From positions 24,490,394-24,554,393 of the forward strand of contig CM017563.1 in the NCBI GenBank assembly GCA_007844125.1: a stretch of 64,000 nucleotides of DNA, read 5' to 3'. The position numbers were made by a program, and so were the translations under genes. Under the pieces are notes generated by a model. That model worked only from the letters and a program-made list of their open reading frames with translations. It did no database searches and had not been told where the DNA came from. The stretch is from Sinonovacula constricta (Eukaryota > Mollusca > Bivalvia > Cardiida > Solecurtidae). Of this stretch, positions 46,755-58,289 are shown one piece after another; position 1 is the first letter of the stretch, and every line of letters begins with the position of its first letter.

Positions 46755-46814
46755 GTAACAGTTTAGTCATTAAAATTACAAAATATTTACCAAATTGTAG
46801 GCGACTTAAGTAAA

Positions 46815-48042
46815 TGAAGGGTTTGTTTTTACTTTTTGTAAAAAAAAACTATTTCGAAATGTCACTCGATCTAAACAACTTCTACACAGCTATCATAAAA
46901 ATTAAGAATAAGTGCCAAATTTTCGATTGTTGAATAATTAACGATTTAATATTTAATACTTCAAAACTTGTAGTATTTGTCATTACAGTTGTTATGCGTT
47001 TGATGAGTTTATCTGAAAGCAAATTATACCCGGGTTGCTTGATTTCTTCTATTATGTTCACTTTTCTCTCTGACCCCTTTTTCTGTACACACAAACATTC
47101 AGTCGTGTATTAAAAGGGTTCTGTGAGAAAATTGTGCAGTGAACCCTTGACATAAAACATGAGTTGCTGCCAAATATATCCCAAATAGGCTTAAATACTA
47201 AGTGAGCAGTCCTCGCTGAAGCCACGCTTTAAAGGTGATATCCCGCAGCTTGTGTCTAATACATTTAACAACATGTTACCGTTTTCAAATTCAATTTGAG
47301 CTTATTCAAAATGACAGCATTCAACAGGATCTTTTTATGTGACAATAATGTTTTAGGTTGCTAGAGAGAATAGTTTGTTTTCGATGTTTTTATACCTAAA
47401 TAATAGAGTACGACAAATTTAAAACTAAAAGTTTACTTTAGATAAAATCTTTATTATGATCAAGCATGGTAATACACCTAAGCCCTTTTAGGAAAGTGAA
47501 AGTACAATATCACTAATATCAGATCTTACAAAATATAAGATCTGATGACGGCCTAATGGCATATACCGTCTAAAAAGAATGGTTTTCACCGATTACTATT
47601 TTTATAACAGCCAGTCAGAGAGTGTAATTCATCACGCTTTCGGTAAGAGTCGCAAAATGGTCGCTTTCGATGATGCAGTAGAAAAGAGTTTGACAAAATG
47701 CCCGTAAGTTTATTTTCGAACTGAAGATGTTACTGATGTTGAAACAAATGGGATGCCGCATACAACGCACCTGCCTTCAGTGACACAAGGCTTGCGCGGA
47801 GTGTCCATCTTTGCATTTCTTAAATTCTGTAAATGAGCGCAGCCATTAAAATGGTACGTTCGGAACGCTTCGGATTATTATTTACTTTTGCGAATTTGTA
47901 GGCGACGATCCGATTGGTTTGAAAGGTCTTCAGGGAAGGTTTTATTGACTCGTCGTCAGATCCTGATAGCGGAGCGGTTTTCAGGATATGATTTTAATCA
48001 GATTGGTGAAAGTATGAATTTTTACATTTGATGCGTTTTCAG
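46815..48042. other. Intron between EGF modules 6 and 7
   Basis: No exon seen. It contains a perfect 11-bp hairpin with a 7-base loop at 47518-47546 (ATCAGATCTTA / TAAGATCTGAT). Otherwise AT-rich. Confidence 0.5.
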
Positions 48043-48165
48043 ACATTGACGAGTGCACGGAGAATCTACATAATTGTTCCCATAACTGCATCAACCGCAT
48101 TAGAACCTTCGAGTGCTCTTGTAATCCAGGCTACATTCTCTCTGATGATTACCAATCATGCAAAC
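48043..48165 (+). CDS. Receptor exon: calcium-binding EGF module 7
   Basis: The acceptor GCGTTTTCAG and donor AAAC|GTAAGC bound 123 bases, phase 1-1. The product is DIDECTENLHNCSHNCINRI then RTFECSCNPGYILSDDYQSC. A cbEGF; close relative of module 9 (50474). Confidence 0.9.
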
Positions 48166-48233
48166 GTAAGCATTTATCTTAACTTTATACGTACAATATT
48201 GTACAATGCTTAGGAATTAAACCATTTAAAATA

Positions 48234-48378
<145 letters not shown>

Positions 48379-48379
48379 C

Positions 48380-49333
48380 CTGCTGATTTGACGAAACAAA
48401 AAAAGACCTTGTAGATAGAACCGAAATGTTGTAAAATTCAAACACGCAATAGTTCTATGTAAGTGAAGTAAAACTCGAATCAGTATTTGCGAGCCTTTTG
48501 CAAACTGTCTCATATCTTGTTAATCAATTGTATATATAACGTTTGTTTCTTTGCGTTTTTTTTTTTGTAACATCGCATCTACACAATGATATTCATATTG
48601 GCGACGTCCAGCTAATTATTGGTGAGAAGACCCCAGACTTACGTTCTGTTTTATTTATTATTTTTTTCTAATAAACGTCTATCTCTGTTTTCTGCTACGC
48701 TGTCTGCCCGTGTGTCATCTTTAAAGTGTGTCATGAATGTCCTTTTATATGCAATTATCCTACTGATAAACGTATTGCGATGCCAGGGATACATTAAAAT
48801 AAACACATTCGTAGCCAAATAGTCTGTAACATTGGCCGTCTCGGTCTATCTTTGTTTCTTGTTACATTGTAGTTGTCATCTATCTTTGCTTTCTCCTGCT
48901 CATTGACATCGTCGTCTACCTTTTGGTTTGTTTCTTCACACAGCCAAAACCTGCAATATTGACATCGCATATTTGTAGTTTTCCTCCCACGTCATATAGC
49001 TATTCCCGATAAAATTGACATCATTGATACCTTTGATGCTTTTGCCAGCCATACCCAGTTATCATCACCTTACCCTTTGTTTTCCACGCAGCCACCACTT
49101 GCCTGAGACATCGACAATGGTGTACAACTTTGTTCTCCCCCAGTCAGCCATCACCTGTAAAATTGACATTAACGAATATTTTTTGTAGGCAAACATCTCT
49201 TGCATCGTTGACATTATTGTATTCTTCACTGGGCAAACATTCAGCATTGGATTTATTATCTATACTTTTTTCATGAAGCCAATCCCAATAAAATTAACAT
49301 TATTGCCTATTCTGTTTTCTTTCTTCTACGCAG
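48380..49333. other. Intron between EGF modules 7 and 8
   Basis: No exon seen. From about 48840 to 49270 the sequence has loosely repeated words of the type ATTGACATCATTG with TTTCTTC-CACGCAGCCA, resembling the acceptor region of module 8 (TTCTTCTACGCAGCCATTCC). This may be a degenerate local duplication. Confidence 0.4.
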
Positions 49334-49456
49334 CCATTCCATTGTGTTTCACATCAAGTAATACCTGTGACCAAATATGTGTGGACGAATCTGATTCTCT
49401 ACACTGTGAATGTCGTGATGGATATAATCTCGGGGCTGATAAATCATCCTGCAATG
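49334..49456 (+). CDS. Receptor exon: EGF-like module 8
   Basis: The acceptor TTCTACGCAG and donor AATG|GTAACA bound 123 bases, phase 1-1. The product is AIPLCFTSSNTCDQICVDES then DSLHCECRDGYNLGADKSSC. It resembles module 6 more than its neighbours. Confidence 0.88.
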
Positions 49457-50473
49457 GTAACATGTCGTCATCAATGTACAGAAGTGCCCATTCAACTTAT
49501 AAAATGGACCGCAGCAGCCGGAAACCGTGGTGTTTTGATTACATGTCAAGCACGCTGCTACTATATCACTCGCTATCGCTTCGATTCCCGGATGCGGTGG
49601 TCATTTTTTGTCTTAATTTCCGATTTGGTATTAATTAGTTTCCTGTTTCAAATTTAATTAAAAGCAAAATGGTGGCTGCGATATTTACGTTTTGTGACGT
49701 AATCCTCGTTGCAAGATTTTTGAGGAAGTAAGATGATAAGTATAACAACGTGGTTGAGAACTTGTTTATGTTGTAAACCACCTTTGTATATATGCGATTT
49801 GTGTGCTTCGTATGATATTCAAGATTCACAATCACACAGGTCGTAATAGATAGTTCCCAAATCAGTGAAGATCATTTATTTTGGCAGCCATTTTGGATTG
49901 TAACTGCAAGGGATTTTCAGATGAATTTAAAAGAAGCGTAAATTTTATTTTTCTTCATTTGTGGTCCAAAAATTAAAAGCTATGCACCAATGGAAAGCTC
50001 CTGAAACTCGTACTTTTACAATACAATATTTTTAAAATTGATTAATCCCAAAGGAATTAATACACAAAAACAAGTAAAATTATTAGCTCATCCTTAAACA
50101 AAATCAACAGTGCATATTTTTATTGTGTTTTTTTCTACCCTTTAATCTATCGAAATATAGTTATGATATTTAAAATACTTCATACAAGCTGTTTAATTTG
50201 ATATAAAATTCAGTAAAATAGACAGAAAAATCAAAACCACTGTGGTGAGTTTAATACAGCACAGATTTCCAGATTTCTGCCTACATTAGCTTCTGCCTTC
50301 CAAAATGGCTGCCTTAAACTGTCGTATCAGTGCCTATGACATCACATGAGAACTATCTATTGTAACATTATCATTACCACCACCATTACTATTATAATAA
50401 ATTGCATCACCAGCGTCATCAACACCATTTACCATTAATAACGTTATTTAATAATCACTTTATCTGTCGCCAG
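49457..50473. other. Intron between EGF modules 8 and 9
   Basis: No exon or recognised mobile element was seen. AT-rich. Confidence 0.5.
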
Positions 50474-50596
50474 ACATTGACGAGTGTGCAAGGGGTATTC
50501 ACAATTGCTCACAGATATGTAACAACAATGATGGGTCGTTCCAGTGCTCCTGTAATCAAAACTATTATCTGTCCAACGATAGCAAGACATGCATCA
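50474..50596 (+). CDS. Receptor exon: calcium-binding EGF module 9
   Basis: The acceptor TGTCGCCAG and donor ATCA|GTAAGT bound 123 bases, phase 1-1. The product is DIDECARGIHNCSQICNNND then GSFQCSCNQNYYLSNDSKTC. A cbEGF; pairs with module 7. Confidence 0.9.
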
Positions 50597-51354
50597 GTAA
50601 GTTGTTTTTAACGTATCCCGTGCTATGCATAATTGGATCAGGTCCTGATAAATTAAAAGAGTGCAGAACCAGACTAATAGGCCACGTCTCGGAGTTGACA
50701 TGCTGTATGTAAATTGATGCCTAGTATTAGTTTTCGTTGTGTCTATGAGATACAAAACTACACTTTTCTAAATGGAATATGGATATGTGTAGGTAGTGGT
50801 ATTTTTTACTTCCACTAATTGGACAACCCGACTTATGTCAAGACAGACCTGAAAGTATGTATTCCATGCCAGAGATTTATGAGTTGTTATTGAAGGTTGT
50901 TTTTATCATCCCACATATGTTTCTTTATTAATCCCGAGACATTAGAACAACACGTACTATTTTCATTTTCTTAAGTGTATCTGCCAATTTCGCCACTTTG
51001 ATTTGTTGCGAGCCGGATTAGAAAATCTGACCCGCAACGCCCCATCACACGTTGCACTAATAGCCAATGGTATAGTAGGTTCATATTGGCAGGGGAACAT
51101 TAAAATGTAACAACAATTGTAATTTGTAGACTATTATATGTGTATATTTGTTCCACCGAAATTAGAATTTGGAAAATAATTAATTGTTTAATAATTGAAT
51201 ATATTTCTACAGAACCTTTCTGTTCTTACTTTTTTAGTTTAAGATTGAAAATTGTTTATTCAGTCACTTAAATATCTCTCGAAACAACATATCTCCGTGA
51301 AGACACTCGTTGTTTTATTACGAACCTTATGTCAACCCATATATTCTTTTACAG
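50597..51354. other. Intron between EGF modules 9 and 10
   Basis: AT-rich, no exon or recognised element. Confidence 0.5.
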
Positions 51355-51468
51355 ACAAAGATAGGTGTGCTAGCAACCCCTGTAAAAACGGAGCCACATG
51401 TGACAATCATGTGTTTACCTACACATGCATCTGTCCAGGTGGATTTACCGGACCACAATGCAAGGAAA
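51355..51468 (+). CDS. Receptor exon: EGF-like module 10 (Notch-type)
   Basis: The acceptor TTCTTTTACAG and donor GAAA|GTAAGT bound 114 bases, phase 1-1. The product is DKDRCASNPCKNGATCDNHV then FTYTCICPGGFTGPQCKE. It is shorter, with the NPCKNGATC and CPGGFTGPQC pattern of Notch/Delta-type EGF repeats, unlike the cbEGF run before it. Confidence 0.9.
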
Positions 51469-51833
51469 GTAAGTACACGAAACCCCAAGTGGATAATTAA
51501 AAAAAATGAGCTCTGCTTTGTATCTTTCAAATTGTAAATGTTTTATTAATTGTGATATAAGCTAATCCTGGACTTGTGATTTTGATGTGTTTTTTTTTTT
51601 ATCGCATGTACAGTCATTTAGATGCATTTGTCTTTTTATTAGTCATTGATAATTTTATATATACTTAAGTAGTATGCATGCAGTTGTTTTTTTCAAACTC
51701 ACTGTTGGTGTATCTTTTTGTCGGTTACTCCTCTGTCTTAAATTTTTTTTACTGTCTTTTACAATGAACAGTTTAAGAAACATTATTCACAAAAAATCAT
51801 TATGCTGACGTTTTAAGTTTCTTGTCTCGACAG

Positions 51834-51986
51834 TTCTTATTTACGGAGAATGTTCCCCAAACGAAACAGAAGTTTGTTTCACCAAGGATGCCGTGTGTCT
51901 ATCTGATGAAAACTCCACTGAGACTTTCAGCTGTCAGTGTCCACGAGAATTTATTTTCTACCCTGATTGGAACGAATGCCTGACAA
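51834..51986 (+). CDS. Receptor exon: EGF-like module 11 (divergent)
   Basis: The acceptor TGTCTCGACAG and donor ACAA|GTACGA bound 153 bases, phase 1-1. The product is LIYGECSPNETEVCFTKDAV then CLSDENSTETFSCQCPREFI and FYPDWNEC. Six cysteines with wider spacing. Confidence 0.8.
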
Positions 51987-52308
51987 GTACGATATTCACA
52001 TTAATTGGTTTACACTTAAGGCAGTATCCGACAGTTTGCCTATATCGTTCATGTAACACTATATCTTACCAATGCTTTGGTCAAATTGGGCATAATTTTA
52101 GGATAAACTCATATTTTAGTCTAAGTTAAAGACGTTTTTGAACACTAAAATGTTGGACTGTATTTATCATGCAAACAAATTACTGTAAATAGTCGTCCCT
52201 TTCAAAACTTATAAATAAGCCCGATAGCGATCTTTGCTAAACATAGATATCGACGACAGAACGGTAAGCCGGATGACACTATAAAGCGATCTCTAAAGTA
52301 AGTGGTCA

Positions 52309-52313
52309 CGTGT

Positions 52314-52354
<41 letters not shown>

Positions 52355-52369
52355 TATATATATATATAT

Positions 52370-52442
<73 letters not shown>
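52309..52442. repeat. (TA)n microsatellite
   Basis: About 130 bases of TA with two or three GA interruptions, in the intron between EGF modules 11 and 12. Confidence 0.98.
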
Positions 52443-52445
<3 letters not shown>

Positions 52446-52865
52446 TATATTATTATCAGATAGGAAAAAACCTGTTTTCAAAACGAGTTTAATTAATTCT
52501 TCACTTGTTATATTCTTATCATTTCGCACTCATAGTATAAATACATTTATCTTTTAAGCTTTTAATTATATTTATACCAGTTAGAACGATATATTACTTT
52601 TTAGTTTTAGAATATACAACTTGAACAGTTAGGCAAGTTTCCTCCCCGAACACTTGTTTTCATTTGGCTTATCTTCAAATTTGACTAGCTTGACCAACCC
52701 GAATGCGTTCATTTAGCCATTTATATTTAGAGTTTAGAATGGAAGCTTGGTGTTCTTATAATTTCTAATATTCGTCTCTTCTCAATGATCTGCTCAAATA
52801 TGTCATGTGCACGCAATAGTTAGAGTTTCCGTCTAATCGTTTAGCCATTTCACTTCAACCACTAG

Positions 52866-53012
52866 AATCCGGATATAACCAAGCGTGTGTGATTGACCAT
52901 CAGTGTAAAACGACAGAAGCCAAATGTATCTTCAAAACGGGGAGAGGCAGGAGTTGTGAGTGTCCGCCTGAAACCAACTACAACGAGACTGCTAATGAAT
53001 GTATCCCAAATG
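52866..53012 (+). CDS. Receptor exon: EGF-like module 12 (divergent)
   Basis: The acceptor TTCAACCACTAG and donor AATG|GTACTC bound 147 bases, phase 1-1. The product is SGYNQACVIDHQCKTTEAKC then IFKTGRGRSCECPPETNYNE and TANECIPN. Six cysteines resembling module 11. Its final base completes an Ala codon with the HRM exon. Confidence 0.75.
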
Positions 53013-53419
53013 GTACTCTTATAACTAGTCAATTTGATTTTCATGCAAGTTGCAATATGTCCACCCGTGCTAGGACTGTAAACGTCAATGGATGTTTCCT
53101 TAATATATGTTCCAATGTCTTAAGTACACGTAGACTGCCAGTAACGATTGAACAAAATGGTTTATGTTTAAGACATTAATAACAGTTAGAAACTGCTCTT
53201 TAAATCATATCAAAGTTGACATATTGTTCAATATGGCTAAACCTTAGTTCACTATTTTGTACTTTTATTTGCAAATTAGAAAAATACTTATGTTATTAAT
53301 AATATGTATAGATAAAATATGTACCATTATAATATTTTTTAAAAAAATCGAGAATAGTGTATCCATGTACTGTTTATCATTCAAGTTTGCATATTGTTAT
53401 GTATACTTTTTATTTATAG

Positions 53420-53521
53420 CGACACTTTTCTGCAATGCGGCTAAGGATCACTTAGGTCTTCAATGGAATAAAACTCGGGTTCATACGACACTCTTGCATG
53501 CCTGTCCATCTGGGTCATCAG
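53420..53521 (+). CDS. Receptor exon: HRM domain, first half
   Basis: The acceptor TTTATTTATAG and donor TCAG|GTGATT bound 102 bases, phase 1-1. The product is ATLFCNAAKDHLGLQWNKTR then VHTTLLHACPSGSSG across the junction. The pattern C...D..G..W..T......CP.G is the hormone-receptor motif found before the GAIN domain in many adhesion GPCRs. Confidence 0.8.
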
Positions 53522-53524
53522 GTG

Positions 53525-54236
53525 ATTGATTACTACTCATATCAATTTTAAAAAGCAGATATATATGGGTGTTCCATAATCACTTTATATATAAATATGA
53601 CTTTTTCAGGAATCAACCTCAAGCACTATGTTTGGAGTCATTAACAGGATTCAGAGTAATTAATTATAAGGAATATTGATTTTTACACATAAATTCTTGA
53701 TTATTAAAAAGTATTTAATTGGGACTAGATTACATACTTAGGAAATAAATTTAAGCAATGTTGTTAGGTTGTTTCCCTTGGCTGTTCTTATTCACCCCGC
53801 GTACTTCCTGGTTATTTTTTTTTTAATTTCAACAGCCGACAAAATTGCATATTTAATTAATTTATTTTTTGTCATAAATTAATACGTATGTATATAAAAC
53901 AAAACCGTTACTTTCCAAGATATGGTAAAGTTTTAGGCGAATGTGAACAGGAACAGCTATTCTACTGCAGTAAAATAGTTCCGCTTAATGCCGTGATATT
54001 TCTTTTATTTTATCACGGCAGAATGCTTCTTTGTTTATAGATGTCAAATATTGATAGTGTTAGAATTTTCAATAACAATAAAACTATACCATGTGTAAAT
54101 GAAATTCGCCTTCAATTAAATTGGTTGAAAGGAACCCATGTTAATGTTATGAGACTGCGGCTTGAATTGAACCTATTGTAAGTAAGTCATGCAAATGTAT
54201 AAATAATTCGTCGTCGATTTCACTTTACATTATCAG
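53525..54236. other. Intron within the HRM domain
   Basis: AT-rich, no exon or recognised element. Confidence 0.5.
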
Positions 54237-54328
54237 GTGAAGTTCGCCGTACATGTCGCGAAGACGGAACATTTTCTACTGCCTGGTATGCCTGTACCAA
54301 GGATGTATACCAGAACCTAACAAATAAG
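54237..54328 (+). CDS. Receptor exon: HRM domain, second half
   Basis: The acceptor CATTATCAG and donor AATAAG|GTGATG bound 92 bases, ending in phase 0. The product is EVRRTCREDGTFSTAWYACT then KDVYQNLTNK. It supplies R-x-C...G.W..C, completing the HRM motif. Confidence 0.8.
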
Positions 54329-54613
54329 GTGATGTTAATAATCTGCTCTCTTACATCGTTGACTGTGTCTTGTTTGTTTTTGACACTTCATAAAGGGCAT
54401 CGCAATACAATTAAATACCTATCTCGTCACCCACAAAATTATCACTGTAGTTTTGATCATTGACGTTTATACTTGACATTACTTTGTACGCGCAGGTGTT
54501 CAAGAAATATATGGCCAATGAAAGCTTAAATTAAACCTACATATAAAACGACTATATATCACTACAATACGTTTCTTGTAAGTTTAACTATACCGATGCC
54601 TTGCTCAAAACAG

Positions 54614-54799
54614 ATTCTGTCTGGCAACATCTCAACAACAACAGCCCTTGGTGAGGTAAATGATTTACTGAGTGGACTAAAGAACGGTTCAACTGTGATA
54701 TACTCGGGAGACATCGACAGTATAGAATATATTCTGTCAAACATTACCGGGAAGGACAGTAACGAAGCAAGTGTGGATAAACTGACGAAAAATGCAGAG
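54614..54799 (+). CDS. Receptor exon: GAIN-domain N-terminal helical segment
   Basis: The acceptor CTCAAAACAG and donor GCAGAG|GTGGGC bound 186 bases, phase 0-0. The product runs ILSGNISTTTALGEVNDLLS through DIDSIEYILSNITGKDSNEA. The alternating helical pattern with a G-D-I...I/L..I fits subdomain A of GAIN domains. Confidence 0.65.
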
Positions 54800-55880
54800 G
54801 TGGGCAGAATTTCTTAAAACAGAAACTACTAAACAGTATCGTGTATCCGCCTAATATACTTCGAGTTTAACATCAAATTTATCTTATAAATATCTCTTGG
54901 ATCGCTTGGATTACAAGCTAAGTTTCTGTAAAATAATGACTTTCGTACTTTATACAATATGTTCATGTGTATCTTTAGGATCTATCTCTTTTACAACAAC
55001 CTTACACATGTACTTGTTCATTTAAATTTTAATTTTATGTGTTACAAAATTAACATTTTCGTTGGAAAAGATGGAGAAAATATTTCAATCACCGTGCATT
55101 GATAAACGTTTTGTCAAAAAGTTTTTTTTTTTTCAACATCGCGTTATGTTAAGCAGAAGCTAAGAAAATCTTGCTTAAGAAGACCAATTGTTGAAGAGTA
55201 GAAAAGATAGTTAAAATTGCTAAACGATGCCATACGGGAAAATAGCACTCAGCATAGACAGAGTTTTACGCTGTGTAGGTCCTCTAAAGCATTCCCTGTT
55301 TTCGAAAAAAAATTGTTTAGTTAGCTCCCTTGTGGGAAGGTATTTTCATATAAGACATGTAATAAAATTTATTTTTAATTTGCATTTTTTTAGAAAAGCG
55401 CTCAACCTTTATTTTTATTTTTTATCTAAATCCATAAAATTCTATTTTATGCGCATTCAGTCTTAAGAGTTTAAAAATTGGCAAAATCTTAAATTTTCTG
55501 TAGTAACAATATACCAACTACCTTCCCACAGGGGAGGTAAGAGTGTATGTTCTTAATTGTTCGAGTAAAGTCCCTTAAAGTACGAAAAGTGGGAATAACT
55601 AACCAAAGAAGGAGGAAAGAAACATACATGTACCTAAGGTTAGCTGGTTGTGATAGCTCTGCAATATGCATTTCTATTGTAATACTTAGTATGACTGTAT
55701 AAAAAGGAGTTAAAGATTAAATTTCAAATAAATTAATTAAAAAAGGTAAATAAAACATTGAATTCAAATTATACAAAAAACTGACATGTTAATGTAACAT
55801 GAGTAGTACATGAGTAAACATGAGAAGATTAAATGATATTCAATGAGGTATACCGTTACTGTTGGGAGAGCATATCGATA
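54800..55880. other. Intron, AT-rich
   Basis: No exon seen. A small inverted pair around CTTCCCACA/GTGGGAAGG (55330-55535) could form a long-range hairpin. The open frame at 55227-55466 has no family resemblance. Confidence 0.4.
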
Positions 55881-55889
55881 AATGTAAAA

Positions 55890-56990
55890 TGAAAGACATT
55901 TTAAGTGAAGTGAGTGATTTATTGAATAAACGATATATTAGAGTAATAAAGAATGAATTTCAAACCAGTGTTTAAATGGACAAAAGTTAAAAATGGTATA
56001 AAGAGTAAATATAAAATTAGTGGTAAACTGAGTAACAGTAAATCACGTGGTTAACTGGATAAACGAACGGAAGAGTAAATGCAAAACAAGTAATTAGTGA
56101 ATAAATGTAAAAGGAGTGGTAAAAATTGGTAAATGTCAAACGAATAATTCTATGAATAGATTTAAAAAGTGTGGTAACATTAGTAAATGTCAAACAAGTA
56201 ATTATATGAATAAATGTGAAAAGAGGGGAAATCTTTTAATTTCAAACAAGTAATTGTATGAATAAATGCAAAATGAGTGGTAAAAGTAGTAAATGTCAAA
56301 CAAATAATTATATTAATAAATGTAAAATGATTGGTAAATTAGTAAATGTGAAACAAATAATTATATGAATAAATGTAAAATGAGTGATAAATTTGGTATA
56401 TGTCAAACAAGTAATTATAGGAACAGATGTAAAATGAGTGGTAAAAATTAGTAAATGTTCAAACAAGTAATTATATGAATAAATGTAAATTGAGTGGTAT
56501 AATTGTTAAATGTCAAACGATTAATTATATGAATAAATGTGAAATAAGTGGTAAAATTTGGTAAATGTCAAACAAGTAATTATATGAATAAATGTAAAAA
56601 CAAAGTGTGGTAAAATCGGTAAATGTCAAACGAGTAATTGTATGAATATATGTAAAATGAGTGGTACAATTAGCAAATGCCAAACGAGTGTGTTAAATGG
56701 GAGCATTAATGAGCGAATACAATTGATTGCGTAAAAGGGTGAATATAAATTGACTGCGTCAAAAAGTAAATGTATCATTACTTCGTTATAGAATGTATAT
56801 TTTATGAGTGCCTTAAAGCGTTTATATCAAATTGGTGCATTTTAATGTAAAAATATAAATTGAATGCACTTAAAAGTTAGTATGTATATATATATATCAA
56901 GTGTGTTAAAAATTATTTTAAAAAGTGGGCTTTAAATAGTAAATAAAAACAGTACTTATAGCGTGGATAAATATGACTGGGTTTAAGTGT
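55890..56990. repeat. Degenerate minisatellite, about 52-58-bp unit
   Basis: The phrase AATTATATGAATAAATGTAA, followed by AATGAGTGGTAAAATTAGTA and AATGTCAAAC, recurs about ten times or more between 56080 and 56700. More decayed copies lie on both sides. Confidence 0.85.
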
Positions 56991-57217
56991 GATCCATAAA
57001 AAAGAGAGTATGAATGAGGAGGTTAAAATGACTGCTCTAAAGAGAGAAGATCGGGTTAGTCAAGTTTGAGTTAAAAAGCAACAGTATGCCATGTTAGTCC
57101 TTATAAAACGTTTTCATATTTCTATTAAATTTGATTTTATGTTGTTTTTGTCATATGACATTTGCATATTTGCTCAAGATTCCTTAAATCTGCATTCATC
57201 TTTTTTGTCTGCCTTAG

Positions 57218-57292
57218 TTTTTCTTCGACATTGCCTCAGTATTGACGGACCCAGGGATAACCGGTGTCGTGTACAAGAGCAAGCTTGAAGAG
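57218..57292 (+). CDS. Receptor exon: GAIN-domain segment 2
   Basis: The acceptor TCTGCCTTAG and donor GAAGAG|GTGAGC bound 75 bases, phase 0-0. The product is FFFDIASVLTDPGITGVVYK then SKLEE. It fits the S.LLDP helix segment seen in latrophilin-like GAIN domains. Confidence 0.65.
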
Positions 57293-57315
57293 GTGAGCTT
57301 TATCCTTTATAATAA

Positions 57316-57434
57316 TGTTGTTGTTGGTGGTGGCGTTAGTCGTCGTGGTCGTCGTGGTATTGGTGGTGGTGGTGGTGGTGGTGGTCGTCGTCGTCGTCGT
57401 GGTGGTGGTGGTGGTCGTGGTGGTGGTGGTTTCT
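57316..57434 (+). repeat. (GGT/CGT)n triplet repeat
   Basis: About 115 bases of GGT and CGT triplets start some 25 bases after the donor of the GAIN exon. The plus strand is G-rich and could form G-quadruplexes in the transcript. Poly-Val and poly-Gly open frames are artefacts. Confidence 0.95.
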
Positions 57435-57483
57435 AAAAAAGAATGGCATTATAAGACAAGACAGGCCATCTTTCAACTATTAG

Positions 57484-57484
<1 letters not shown>

Positions 57485-57579
<95 letters not shown>
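57485..57579. repeat. (TA)n microsatellite
   Basis: Pure TA repeat of about 95 bases. Confidence 0.98.
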
Positions 57580-57582
<3 letters not shown>

Positions 57583-58289
57583 ATTAATGAAAATATTGTA
57601 ATTATTATCTTTAAAACATTAACAACAAAAGTTGTCAAAAACAGTGTGTCATCAATACTGTTCGTTAATCTTTACTTATTGACACAAACTGATGTAAAGA
57701 GTGATGATTTTAAAGATACCAGTAGAAGTATCTTGACAGTCATGGTTTGTTTCCTCTAACTGACGACGCGCTAAAACGCGGAGTCTACTGTGATCACGTT
57801 TGCTGATTGTCACTGGAGTATCATGTGACTAGAATTTTTACCGATAGGATCTAAGCGGTAATCAGAAATACGGTTCATAATCAAGCGATAATCTAACAAA
57901 GATTTCTTAAAAATCCAATGTCACACCAAAAACTGTGGCGATTGACACAATGAAAAACTGTCGTCAGAAAATGATAGTCAAAAATATGTTTAATTTCGAT
58001 TTTTATTATTATTATTATTTTGTATTGTTTTTAAATTTGATTTGTGTAGTTAGAGAGATTATTGTGATGAGAATCTTGTGTTTTTATTTTTATTTTTGCC
58101 ATATTTCTCTTACTAGTACAATACATACTTTTGCGTCCTCTTTGATGCTTCATTCAGTGATTTTCTTGTTCTATTATTATGTACTTATTGTTTCAAGCTA
58201 TATATGGTTTTTGATTCTATTATTCTGTAGCATAACGTATACATCGATATGCTCGTTCTCTACTGATCAAGTTGTGTTAGTAAAGCTTA
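57580..58289. other. Intron sequence before the LINE
   Basis: AT-rich, no exon. Composition changes sharply to GC-rich at about 58290, where the LINE begins. Confidence 0.5.

Noticed and set aside
55227..55466. 79-codon ORF in the GAIN intron
   Set aside because: AT-rich chance frame without GAIN features or splice signals.
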